From Loripinus fragilis (taxonomy: Eukaryota > Mollusca > Bivalvia > Lucinida > Lucinidae), in NCBI GenBank assembly GCA_964019695.1, contig OZ026526.1, forward strand, positions 14,112,754 through 14,176,753: a DNA stretch of 64,000 bases. Reading direction: 5' to 3'. The notes under the pieces were generated by a model. That model was not told the DNA's origin and ran no database searches. It saw nothing but the letters and a program-made list of their open reading frames with translations. Below, piece by piece: positions 43,287 to 55,199 of this stretch (its first letter is position 1; each line of letters starts with the position of its first letter). The position numbers and the translations under genes were made by a program.

Positions 43287-43591
43287 ACCCCACTGGCACT
43301 TGAGTCCCAAGCTTCAATTAATAAGTTGAAAGCACCATGGGTATGTCAATTTACGCAGCTCAAAATGCATGAAAGCATCGAAAAAAATTTTTTTTTATAA
43401 ATATAGTGTTCATTACTATAAGTATAAATAGAGACATGTCTCTATTTATACTTAAGAAACGAACACTATATTTACAAAATTGAATTTTTTCGATGCTTTC
43501 ATGCATTTTGAGCTGCATTAATTGATATGCCTATGGTGCTTTCAACTTATTAATTGAAGTTTGGGACTCAAGTGCCAGGCCAGTGGTCCAA
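43287..43591. mobile_element. 305-bp nearly perfect palindrome
   Basis: Arms of about 140 bp begin CACTTGAGTCCCAAGCTTCA and end in the inverse; the centre is GTATAAATAGAGACATGTCT then CTATTTATAC. CCACTGG / CCAGTGG extend the outer ends. Arm divergence is very low, which suggests youth or gene conversion. Confidence 0.85.
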
Positions 43592-43916
43592 AGTTTCTTC
43601 AAGCAGCAAGCTAAGAATCTGATCAGACTGTGCAGATTGATTTGAATCTTCACTGCATGCACACGCCAACTTGTACCTTATGGTGATTACCTTGGTTAAC
43701 TCTTTACATGCTGGGTAATTTTGATGCTTTTTTTGTCTGATGATTTTTTCTTAAAATTAACTTTTTCAAAAAAATCTTTTAGGGAATGCTATCATGATTT
43801 CAATTTGTCAATCAGATCCAAGGCCCAGACTTAGCTCCATGTAATGCCAAGTTTCCCAGCATACAAAGAATTAATGAATGAATTCTACACGTACCGTGTT
43901 TACATATCATTATTAG

Positions 43917-44333
43917 GCCAGAATTTTTTTACTAGTCGATTTACAAACCCTCCTACTGTAATTTTCTGGAAAGTAGAAAAAAAATCTATTTTTTTTTTAT
44001 ATTTTATCCGCTGACTCTAAATATTATTTGTTTCGTTGAAAAAAAGAATACATTTTTGAGGTTCTGTCTGTGTATTTTTGAGAGTGACACTGTTAAAAGT
44101 GATTGTCCTGTCCAGATTTTTAGGATAATGATTAAATATTTAAGGATCTAATACAGACTGTTAGTTTACCTTACTAGTTTTACTGTTTGTTCTGGAGATA
44201 TAAAAAAAAGCTCTGAAAATGACCAGTTGACTGGTCATTTTCAGAGCTTTATTCTTTTCTTTTTTCCGTCCCCTGACCCTAAATCTAAAAATAAATCCCG
44301 TAAATCAACTATTAAAAAAATTCTGGCCTTACA
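43917..44333. mobile_element. GCTCTGAAAA fold-back element, copy 1
   Basis: Outer ends GGCCAGAATTTTTTTA and TAAAAAAATTCTGGCC are inverse. A tight hairpin (CTCTGAAAATGACCAGTTGA / CTGGTCATTTTCAGAG) lies off-centre near 44211-44250. The flanks ACATATCATTATTA and ACACATCATTATTA may be a diverged target duplication. Confidence 0.8.
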
Positions 44334-44810
44334 CATCATTATTATTAGACCTTAAATCAATTTGTTTATCACCTTGGCACCGAAAGAGTTAACAAACACC
44401 ATTAAGTATTCAAAGAATGAAAAACCCATAAAAACTTATGAATAAAATAAATATTGTTTAACCCTAAGTTGCACGCTTTGAATACTCCTGAGCTTAGCTG
44501 ATAGTTGTGTCATTCAAAATTTGACATTAAATTAAAATTTAACTTAAGGGCATAACTCTATGAGTAATCAGTAGAAATGTGGGCATTGTATTTCAGTCAT
44601 TAGTGATTGCATTGTTTCTCTTAGCAAACAGTGAAGATCCCGTATTAGATGTGGCATTATGTAGCTCATTATAAATCTGGGTCTTCACTGCTCATCAAGA
44701 AAGTAATGCAGGTGAGCAGTTTTGGACCATGGATTCTCTTTACCCTTTCTATTTCATCCTAAAAGTATTTTATTCTCCTAAAAATGTTGACTGCTCATTG
44801 TGTCTCTCAG

Positions 44811-45006
44811 GAGCGCAGTGGCTCAGTGGTAGTGTGCTTGACTTGAGACCGAAGGGCTGTGGGTTTGAGCCTTACCGGTGTCATTGTGTTGTGTCCTTGG
44901 GCAAGACACATTAATCCTTGCTTAGTACTGGTTCAACCCAGGAAGATCCGTCTCGACATAACTGAAAAATTGTTGACCAGGATGTAAAGAATCAAATCAA
45001 ACAAAC
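44811..45006 (+). mobile_element. tRNA-derived SINE, near full-length copy
   Basis: From GAGCGCAGTGGCTCAGTGGT through GTGGGTTTGAGCC, GGGCAAGACACATTAATCC and GTTCAACCCAGGAAGATCC to ATCAAATCAAACAAAC. It resembles the 10709 copy closely. Confidence 0.9.
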
Positions 45007-45082
45007 ATTGTGTCTGATGCATATATCCTAATGAACTCCCAGACTACTATAGTAAGGCAGAAAACAATATGGAGTTATGAAC

Positions 45083-45276
45083 AGGCCTCCAGATAAGAGT
45101 GTGTATTGAAAAACCATTTTCTTTATTTCTCATCCAAAACATATGTTCAGGGTACTCAAAAGAACTGTCTCAATGAGACGGTTCCTTTGAGCACCCAAAA
45201 CACATGTTTAAATTGATGGGTAAGAAAATAATTACAATTTTACGCTCATAAATTTTCCTTATCTGGACCTATGTAT
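45083..45276. mobile_element. Palindromic MITE, ACTCAAAAGAACC family, most complete copy
   Basis: AGGCCTCCAGATAAGAG at the left is inverse to CTTATCTGGACCT at the right. The centre is GGTACTCAAAAGAACTGTCT around CAATGAGACGGTTC. Length is about 194 bp with no reading frame. Confidence 0.85.
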
Positions 45277-45534
45277 GAACCCAGATCAGACTGCTCAAAA
45301 AGGAGCAGTCTGATCTTGGTCCATAATGTTTGCAGCATAGAAGACACAGCAGACAACATTTGCTGTGAATGGCATGCACATATTCATTAGTTGCTGTCAT
45401 TTCGACAAGCTCGTACAAATTCTTATGGAAAACAATCCATTTCCCAGTAGTACTACAAATAAAGCAATAAAAGTATATTTATGGAAACAATTTCTTCTAG
45501 CTATGTTGCATATTATATAGCTATACTTACATGC

Positions 45535-45836
45535 GCGGATCCAGGAATTTTCGTCATGGGGGTCAAGGTCAGACTGACAAAATATAAGCTCTGACAACGT
45601 TGTTTTTTTTTTTAGTCCTCAGCTTGTTTTACAGAAGTCAAATGGTCAATTTCAAAGAAATCTATCATTTTTCAAGGTTCCAGAGGGGGTCCAACATTTT
45701 CCAGGGGGGGGGGGGGGGGTCCAACTTTTTCCAGGGGTGGGTCTAATTGCTTATTCCCTATAGAAACCAATATAACTTGTGATTTTCCAGGGGGGGTCCG
45801 GACCCCCTGTCTCCCCCTCTGGATCCGCACTTGACT
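45535..45836. mobile_element. GCGGATCCAGG element with poly-G, copy 1
   Basis: TGCGCGGATCCAGGAATTTT at the left, and GGGTCCGGACCCCCTGTC then CCTCTGGATCCGCACTTG at the right, form inverted ends. Internal GGGGGTCCAAC units carry a G run. The second copy at 55634-55922 shares AAATGGTCAATTTCAAAGAA and the whole layout. Confidence 0.8.
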
Positions 45837-46099
45837 TAAAGACTTTTTTAATATCAAATTTAGCTTCATCTCTACACTGATAGGATTGCCTGCTGATAAC
45901 CTTTGCAAACTGTTTTGACCCAGATCAGCCAGGCCAGACAAAATGTTGGTCCTGATCTGGATCTAAACTGTTTGACATTCTGATTGCCAATCCTGACACA
46001 ATCATGGTTTTGAAAATGTGATTTTCGAAAATATTCAGCAGGTGACAAAAAATCAAGAAAACATCCCCAGCATGCAAAGAGTTGAGAGCATATTAGGTC

Positions 46100-47530
46100 A
46101 AATAAAAAAATACCTGTTTAGGGTAACTCGACCCTACCTAAATTTACTAGTACAACCTAGATTTTTTTCAGGTTTTCTGGAAAAAATACAATTTTATGCA
46201 AAATGATATTTTTTTCCAGAAAAAAAAAATATGTGTACTTACCCTACTTAAAATTTTCAGACCCCTTACGCGAAACATACTTTTTTTTGGCCTTAGTAAA
46301 CAGTGCAGACCCTGGGCAATCAATAAAGAAAAATATGTTAATAAAATCAAATATTTAAGATGAAAAGTCAAAAAGATCTGTATAAAATTGTAGGAGGACC
46401 GAGGAGTTGCTCTCACAAAGTATCTACTCATTACATCTGAGATGCTGACAAATGACTAAGTTCACCAGTATTTATAAGAAAACTTATAGCGACTTGGGTT
46501 TTCCAGGGGGAGGGGGGGGGGGGGGGGCCTGGACCCCAGTCCCGCTGTTCACCCAACCAACTACCAGAGAGTGGAACTGTAATTCAAACTTTCTTGGAAC
46601 AGGTACATTGACCTGATACAATATGCTAGGCCTCTTTAAGAGAAAACTGAAAGTTAGCAATGAGGCTACAAAGAATACTGCCTGCTTTTTTCTTGCAAGA
46701 CCAGGATTTGAATACGGAGCCCCTACACCCAGAAGCCACTTGGAAGCTGGAAATGGTACAATGTGGAGGGTCATGTACAGGCTGAAAACAGCTGGTACGG
46801 ATCAAGTTTCATTTGAATCAGTACCCGTACTGATGGTAGTCAAAATTATCTGGAGCACTAGTGTGCAGTAGCAAACTTTTAACTTTTCTTAGTATGATAT
46901 AATTGCATGTGTTTGATCAACCTAAACCACAGAATATATGGAGTACACATGTAAAAGAAAATTCAAGAGGGAGACGACAAGCCGCTTAAGTGCTAAATAA
47001 TTCTCCAAATTATATCAAAGTGCTGATAATAGCTAAAAAGTGTACCTTTGTTTCTTGCTGATGTTCATAAAGACGGATATAAACTTTCAATAAATATAAC
47101 AATACTGTCTTAAAGATAGTAAACTATGGCTTTTTGAAGAAAAATCACAGACATGCAGAGAAATAATGGAGACATGATTATTTAATCTTCAACAAATGTC
47201 CCTTTTGAAAGCTCATCCTCGACAACTTGTATCTTGTATCTTGTAAAATAGAGTATCCTTGTTGTCAGTGACCAGTCTGTGTTTACTCATGCAGTCAAGG
47301 TTCTGAGATAAGATTGATATGTAGGATAATTAATTTTACATCTGTACATTGCTTAAATAAAATCATTCAAGCCTAACTAGTATAGCCAATTAAGGTCATT
47401 GCCACTTTATGACATGTGCAAGACAGCGTGGCTAAAGTCCGCTACACAGAATTCCCAATTTTGTGTTTTTGTGAAACCATTACTTGTTTTCATTTTTAAC
47501 GTTTTATTTATTTCGCAATATACTGAGGAT
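46100..47530. other. Upstream flank with no recognised gene or full repeat
   Basis: A short inverse pair, CAATTTTATGCAAAATGATA and neighbours, flanks 46180-46220. A G run is at 46507-46526. Two overlapping frames on opposite strands at 46484-46871 show no known motif and are not called as genes. Confidence 0.4.
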
Positions 47531-47535
47531 TGTCA

Positions 47536-47733
47536 CTAACATGTGATTGATTCCACGTGGATCCAATTTAAAAATCGAAACATGACTGTTACCTTATCAG
47601 GGGCTACAATTTCTTGTTCGATGAAGCTTGGGAATTTAACAAATTTGCTGCGATTAGTCGTTGACAGATTCTGAAACCATTTTGTTTTGTCACGTGATAC
47701 TCTGATCATGTGTTGTTGTTTTCTTAAATACAA
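47536..47733 (-). other. Weak candidate 5' exon or short uORF upstream of WDSUB1
   Basis: A short reading frame on the gene's strand ends in a donor-like GATAAG|GTAACA at 47593. Joined to the acceptor at 41474 it would meet a stop before the WDSUB1 ATG, so it could only be leader sequence with an upstream ORF. Base composition is less AT-skewed than the surroundings and includes CACGTG. No homology was recognised. It may simply be a chance frame. Confidence 0.2.
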
Positions 47734-47789
47734 GTATTAGCTTTTCAAATCAAAACTATCACAAGTAGGGTTTAGCGAGGGCTCAGAGC

Positions 47790-48200
47790 GAGGGCCCAGG
47801 GGGGGGGGGGGGGGGGGGGCACTGATATTTTCATACATACGTAGGCTCGGGTCATTTTTTTTGGGGGGGGGGGGGGTTAAAATTTTGAATTTCAATATTT
47901 TGGGGGGTTTTCAGAAAAATGAATATTTTTTCGGGTATGTAGATTTTGTGGATATTTTTTTGGGGCCATCACAAAATTGGACTATGGAGCCCCCAGAGGT
48001 TTTGGGGATCTGGGGAGAATGGCTATTTATTTTCAGGGGGCTGGGGAGCACTGGTTATTATTTTAGGGGAGCTAGGGAGCAAGCTCATAATTTTGGGAAT
48101 GTAGGGAGCCTTGCCAAAGAGCAAAAACAAATAAGGAAAAGCCTCCATTTTGTTTGATTTTTAAAAAAAATCTTCTGCTTCTGGGGGACTAGTGGGGGCT
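47790..48200. repeat. G-rich degenerate repeat, related to 51590-51840
   Basis: Units of GGGGAGCA..CTTATTTT..GGGGAT type with runs of G recur (GGGGATCTGGGGAGAATGGC, GGGGGCTGGGGAGCACTGG, GGGAGCTAGGGAGCAAGC). Similar units lie at 51590-51840 (GGGATTTGGGGAGCGAAGG). The two segments bracket the 48.9-51.5 kb nested element. Confidence 0.6.
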
Positions 48201-48915
48201 AGCCCCCCAGACCCCCCTTGTAAATTCTTAATGTATTTACTTTCGTACTAACATGCTCATCAAGATTGGTCTGAGAGAGAAATATGGCAATTAAGTTTTC
48301 TTGTTGGTTTTTCCCCTTAAAATTGTTGATTTTTAGGTTGATAATAACATACTTTGGGACGCCCCCAGATTGCACCAGATCACACCATTTTTGTCAAAAA
48401 TTTTCCGGGAAAGCTTGCCCCCGGACCCCCCTTGCAACAGTGTGACTACACACTGTTACGGGGCCACCTACACACCAGTCCTGCTAGATTATCTTTTTAG
48501 GAAATTAGCCCGTATTAAAGGAATTTTTGAAGAATGCTTATCCGACATATACTAACTTGATTTAACTGAAGTTAAACAAGCATATAGGCACTAATATGCA
48601 ATTGTAGAAAAGACTTTTTATAGTTAAATGCTTTCACTAAAGTGTCTAGAAAAATCTAGTTTAAGCTGTTCGTAAAAATCAGCCCCTGTTCCAAAGAAAA
48701 CCGAATGGTATGTCTCTAAACCTCCAAGCCTACTCTACCAGGTACAGCTACAACATTTTAAGGATGGCCTCATACTTTGAGCCATATATAATGCATTTCA
48801 TTGAAATTTATTATGTCATGCATTCCATGGCTTTTATATGCCATGTATTCCATGGCAAAGACCTGTATTTACATGTATAAGACAAAATATTTAGTGATCA
48901 TTAAGTCATGCGCTC

Positions 48916-51529
48916 TTATATCACACCGGTCAATGTAAGAGTCAATGTCAAAATTCGTCAAATTTTGAAAGAAGTAAAAGGAAAAATACGAATTAAATAA
49001 AAAGATATTCTTTTTTTCATGAAAGTAACTAGTTGTTTCTGAAAATACTATGAAAAGCGAAAAGAAACCTTAACAGCCAATCAGATTGTTTTAATTAAGT
49101 TTCAAAGATCACATGACCAGATAAAATGTCAATACCGTAACAAACTTTAATTCCTGTTTTTTCTTCAAATTTCGTCATGGATATTTATTTTGTTGTATTG
49201 AATAAGTTCAATAAATCATGTGTTTAATTGTGTCAACGGTAAAATTTGAACAAAATGATTATTTATGACAATGAGCAAACGTAAAATGCATTGTTTTTAT
49301 CTTTTAAGTGATTTTGCATACTATTTTCTCAGCATTTTGTTTAAAAACCACATTTCTAGAAAATTACACTGCTTTGGTATGATTGTAATCAACCAAAGGA
49401 ATTGATCAGGTACTTAAAATCTACATGTTGTCTCTGTCTGATATACTTTTTTCCCAAAAATATCACTGTTACGGTACTTGACAAAAATGTTACGGTATTG
49501 ACCTTTAAAGAATATATGCTAGCGTAATTCTTCTGTTTAAGATTTGGTGTCGAGCACTGTTGACCGGATTGCAATGTTAATAATCTTGACACATGTCCAC
49601 AGAAAGAATTTTGGAATATATGGTAGATTGCATTTGTTTCAAAATATTGTTACGGGTTTGACAAAACCGTAACGGTATTGACAAACCCTGCCTGAAAACA
49701 AAACAATATGTCAATACCGTAACAAACTGTTTATACTCAAATTCATCATTCAATTTGTGTTTTATGCTTGTTTAAATTTGATAAAGCATTCTTATCATAA
49801 ATTCACTAAATAAACTTGACTAAAAACTAATATCTTTGCATTCAAAACTGTACTTTTTGACAGCATATGTCAAAACCATAACAAGATGTGTCAATACCGC
49901 AACATTTTCATCGTTACGGTATTGACTGTTACGGTATTGATATATTCTACATATTTTTTTACCTAAAATAATGATTACTCCCTAAAACATCGCAGCAAGA
50001 GTGAGTTTTTGTTGAGAAATTTTATTTGGTCAAGATGTTAAAACCAGAATTTTTTTTATCAAATTCCATTGTCCATTTTTGTGTTACGGTCATTTGACAC
50101 AAAAAAATATACTATAAAAATTTCACTCACCAAAACAGTATTTTCTTTTGCCAGTTCTGTAGATGCTTTACAAAACACATGTATTCTTAGTAAACAGAAA
50201 GTGTCAAATTAGTATGTCAGAAAACCAGATTCAGCACCATTAGGGATCCAGTATTATTTTTGCAATTTATCAAGTGTTACGGTCTTGACATAAACGCTTG
50301 GGACAGAGGTTTTTTGGCAAAAAAACCCGCAAAAAATGTAATGAAAAATCATGTGTTGAAACCTCCTACATTTACTTTGATAATGCTTTTATCAATACAG
50401 CCAGTTAAAATTCCTGAGAAAATTAAAGTTTTTTTTAATAATTCTTGTCAAAAGTTCAATTTTTTACGTTGGACGAGCAAAAATGCCAAAAAATGGGGCT
50501 TTAATCCAATAAAAAATATATTTTCACACCAATGTTTTTCAGTTTTATCAGCTAGCCTTATTAAGTATGATCAGTAGTATTGTGTGAAGAAAAAAAATTC
50601 ATGATCACATCAGCGGTTTTCATAAGATATGAAACGGACAAGAATTTTCACGAATTTTGACATTGACTCGTAAACGCACCGGTGGTTTCAACAACGAGCT
50701 GGTGGTTGCATTTTTCAGCACAGGTGGTGGCGTTTACAAAAGGTAAAAAAAATCTATACCTGTTGACTTTATGATTTATTCATAAACTTGCATTTATTTT
50801 ATTTGTGATGACACCTGGCGCACAGACCACAGGTAACATTGCAGTTTATGGCTCTGCCAAGCAATTGGTGATTTAATTCATGGTTTGGACTGCAAATCCA
50901 ACAAAGTTCTGGAGTTTTGCCGTGACAGGTGCTTTTTTCCTAATGTAACTGCCTAAATTGAGGAAAATCTGCATGTCTAAGCGCAGCTGTTGTCATATTC
51001 TCATGAAATAACATCCAAAAAACGATTACTACTTTGTTTTTTTTTTTTGTTTTTCTTGGTAAACCCTATCAATGCGTCAAAAATGCTCCCAGTGCGTTGT
51101 AATAAAATTCCTCAATTAAACGTTGGCTAGTTTACCAAGAAAAAAGATACAAAGTGGTAATCGTTTTTTGGATGTTATTACATGTAAATATGATAACAGC
51201 TGTGCTTAGACATGCATATTCCCCTCAATTTTGACAGTTACACTAGAAAAAGCACCTGTCACGGCAAAACTCCAGAACTTTATTGGATTTGCAGTCCAAA
51301 CCATGAATTAAATCACCAATTGCTCGGCAGAGCCATAAACTGCAATGTTACCGGTGGTCTGTGCGCCAGGTGTCATCACAAATAAATAAATGCAAGTTTA
51401 TAAATTAATCATAAAGCCAACAGGTATAGATATTTTTTAACCTTTTACGCCACCACCTGTGCTGAAAAATGCAACCACCAGCTCGTTGAGGCAACCACCG
51501 GTGCGTTAACATTGACCAATGTGTATATA
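48916..51529. mobile_element. TIR element with a dozen 14-bp GTTACGGTATTGAC motifs, interrupted
   Basis: Left end: TATATCACACCGGTCAATG then TAAGAGTCAATGTCAAAATT. Right end, after removing the inner fold-back and one TAA, is the inverse (AATTTTGACATTGACTCG, TAA, CATTGACCAATGTGTATATA). So the TIR is about 40 bp and the empty element about 1.78 kb. The body carries roughly 12 copies of GTTACGGTATTGAC or its inverse GTCAATACCGTAAC between 49128 and 50290. No transposase frame. Confidence 0.8.
50674..51506. mobile_element. 833-bp fold-back inserted with TAA duplication
   Basis: Arms of nearly 400 bp start ACGCACCGGTGGTTTCAACA and end with the inverse (TGAGGCAACCACCGGTGCGT). The loop near 51060-51120 is short. 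TAA flanks it at 50671-50673 and 51507-51509, and removal restores the outer element's TIR. Arms share CACCTGGCGCACAGACCAC-type and GTTTGGACTGCAAATCCAA sequences. Confidence 0.9.
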
Positions 51530-51949
51530 GCTTCATAGTTTTTAAGTACATGTATGTGATTTTAATTCTACGGAAAGATAAATGCATATTAGGGAGAATT
51601 GGCTTATACTTTGGGGATTTTGGGAGAAGCTGAACTAATTTTAGGGATTTGGGGAGCGAAGGCAAATACTCTTAGGGAGACAAGCACATTATTTGCAGGG
51701 AGACGGGGAGATCAATGCATTATTTTCAGGGATCAAGGGAGCACAGACCCCCCCGGGGCCTCATTTAGGTTTACGCATTTTTGGGTTGCTAAAATTTCAA
51801 ATATTTTTTTGGGGTGCGAAATAACTGCCAAATTCTGAGGGAACAGAAATATTGGGAACAGGGAAGATAAGACATTCTTGCATGACTCACGCGTCCTCTG
51901 TGATATTTTGTGGAGATACAAGTTGGCTGCTTTTAAAAAAGCCGCCAAT

Positions 51950-54900
51950 AGGTTAGGTTTGGCAAATAGGTTGTTTTATGACAGCATTCCTTTACTTTTA
52001 TTATTATTATTATTATAATGGATCATGTTTAAAAAAAATAGAGTCAGCAGAATAGGTGTTTGAAAAGATAAGTTGATATTTGGTCAGATTGCATTATCGA
52101 GCATGAGCTTTTGCGAATGAGCCTCCGCTACAAGATAAAATGTCTGACCAAAATCTAGACCTTTAAGACGCTGGGTAGGTCTTTATAGGGTTTTACCAAA
52201 CAATAAAGTACCAAAATTTTGTGTGCTCTCTAAAAATATTGATGTTTTTTCAATAAATCACACAACGGACTGACATGCCTATGGTAGAGAAGACTCAGCC
52301 TCTCACATTAGCCAAAGACTAATAATCTATCTCTTATTTCACAGACAAAAATGGAATAATATAAGATTCGTGCTTGTTTCCAACCTGCACTGGGCAGTTC
52401 TGTTTCGATGTGTGCTTCTTGCAGTTTGGGTGAAACCTAAACACAGAAAAAATGTAGCAACCATTTGACACATTTTATAAAGCCATAATGAATTATGCGC
52501 ATTTGGCAGAGTGCAGATCAAACTTATTTTCAAAAAGGTCCATTCATAAGCTTCCGATGAGAACTTTGTTAAATTTTCCCATTATATACAGACCAAATAC
52601 TCTGGCGGAAAAGTTTACAATGGACTAATATGATTTGAAGAATCATGGCCAAGGATCATCAAATAAAATATAGTATAATATATAATGCCAGATTATTTTT
52701 TAAAATCGGCCCAGTATAGCTTACTTCTATGTTTAGTTTTGATGAGAGCACAGTATGGCCCCTCGCCATGAGGTATATGCAGGACACGCACTGGGGCCAA
52801 TTTCGTGAAATAAGCAAATTATTGATATGCTTTTGTCAAGGAGATATCAAAAGTTGTTTTTCTTTTTTATTGTCATGGCAACCAGCATCATGGTGGGAAA
52901 CGAAATATTTGAAGAACTTAAAAGACCACACTAGGATCTCCACTGTAAAGTATGGTGAAATTCGGAGGATATGTAAACTGACTGACCAAAGAAACGCTTC
53001 ATAATTCTGATTTTGAAGCACTTATGAAAAGCCAGAAACATGCTATATTTATAAGTGAAGTTTGAAGTCGAGAGTTCAGGTATCGTTTAGCATTGTTATT
53101 GCAGTTTATGCCTGACGTTTGACGTAATGATGACATTAGCTATAAAGAGGCTTTACAGCCATACCACATACATGTAACAGGTTACCAAACAGGTGCTTAA
53201 ATTTATAAATATTTGCTACCTTGGAATCAAAATGAAGGCAATCCAAAATTATTATGGTTCTATTTAGGAATATCATACCACATATATGTCGTTTTAAATT
53301 CTTAACAAAACTAAGAAAAAAGAAATTAATTTTCCATGTTCTGATTTTACCAATTGAATTTTCTCGGACGATACACATTAACATGCCTTTAAAAGTAAAG
53401 ATAATCCAAATTTACATTTATTACCAAATATATAAACATAGATGTGATATGGCTTTAAATTTTAATGCAGTGTTTCTATTATCAGTCACTATATATATGA
53501 ACAGACGCATAACGGAAGTCCTAATCTAGAGCATATGGCTAAGGTTAGCTAAAAGAGGATTATCTTTAGTTTTAAAATAAGTTCACAAAAATATATGATG
53601 ATCCTCATAATGCCGGTTACCAAAATTATACAAAATGTTCCATTCCACTGAACAAATTAGTCATTATAATTGTATCTATTAGCACACTCAAAAGTTTGCA
53701 GTCATTTAGTAAGAGTTCTTGAATGGAAAATAGGGATTTTTTCTGTCTTGACTGGGGCCAGTCTAATACCTCCAACTGAAAATAAAAAATACTCTTATTT
53801 TTTCTGGTGTATCAATTTTTTTCAGGACTGAGGCCAGTCTAGACTTAAGTACCATCCAATACCATCATTATGTCGAACAGTTTGGATTCGGATGAACCAA
53901 CATTTTGCTAGTCTGATTATGGTCTAAAAGGTTAACAGTAAGACTAGCATGCAAAGGGTTCATACATTTCATCTGGTACATGACCTTAGTAAATGGACCT
54001 TTTCTCTAAATCAAAGGAGATGTTAGACTTTTTGCATTTATGCATTCGCAAATCATCTCTGGTTAAGGCACCATATAAAGAGACATTCACTGACTAAGAA
54101 TAGACTTTAGCAGACGGTAGACGAACCATCCAGCTAGTAGATAAATTAAAGAAACTGGCTTGAAACTACCCGAAAATAACATTAAAAGACCGATTTTGTC
54201 AAGAGGGGTCTGCCTGACGACTTTAGGACCACCAAGACCTAAAGTCGTCAGTAACTAGGCCCTAAGGTCGTCGACGATGGTGGTGCTTTTGTGACCCTAT
54301 TAGCGCAGTATAGGACTGAGTGGTGGCACTTATTTATTGAAATAGGTGTGTTTTTGACCCCAGAGACGTCCTGGCAGTCTAAGCACCGATGATGGTGGTC
54401 CTATGGGCGTTCTAGGCATAAGTGGCAGTGATGGTAGTCGTATGCGTGTACTATATGCCAGACTTGAAATTTAGGAATTGGCAATTATGAGCATTTAATA
54501 TACTATCTTGACAACGAAAACAAGAACTTATCAGACTATGTGCAGGCTATTATAGTGGAAAAATGAACCCCCGGCACATCTACAGCATTGCCAGGACTCA
54601 TCCCAGGTTAACCTCCGGCACTTAAGCCCCGCTATGTCCCCGCTATACATGGCCCCCTAACAGCGGGATACACGAAAGACTTGTGCATAAAACAAGTTAA
54701 AGTCGTTTTTTAACACAGACGAAGTGAGTTAAGGTAGTACGGGACCCATGTCAAAAGATAACCTTACTTTTACTTAAAAGTAAGAGTGTAAGCGTTATCG
54801 TTCCTGAATCTTGTTTTTAAAAGAGAATGCTTATTTGTAAGACGGTAGATATTATTCCCCCCTGACAACTCTTTGATGCTTGAAACGTAATTCTGTAAGT

Positions 54901-55150
54901 ATTTTGCTTTCACAAAAAGAAGGAATGCAAGTATTAGCTTTTAAAAACATCACCCAGAGTATGAAGTCATTCAGTATTTTGATGGTTAAAAGTTGCGGAC
55001 CGTATAAATATACATAATATATACATGTCTGGGATGCTATTTCTGCATGCTGCCACTAACCTAAGACCCACCCCCACCCCAAAAAGGGGGTGGGGTTGTA
55101 GACGTGCACATGCCTTGTATGTGACATTCTCATGTTTTAGGTCCCATGGA
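51950..55150. other. No gene recognised; scattered repeat traces
   Basis: Mostly AT-rich, with short ATT repeats near 52000. A 91-aa frame at 52729-53004 has no recognisable motif. At 54215-54275 the motif GACGACTTTAGG and its inverse CCTAAAGTCGTC recur three times; the same motif is at 58315-58335 and 58690-58725. A CCCACCCCCACCCC / GGGGTGGGG inverse pair is at about 55070-55096. Confidence 0.45.
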
Positions 55151-55199
55151 GGTACATGGTCACTAATGTTTTATGGAGAAATGACGTAACTATTTCAAT

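Noticed and set aside
52729..53004. 91-codon frame that looked like a possible transposase fragment
   Set aside because: No catalytic motif and no flanking inverted repeats or similar neighbouring frames were found; length is within chance for this composition.
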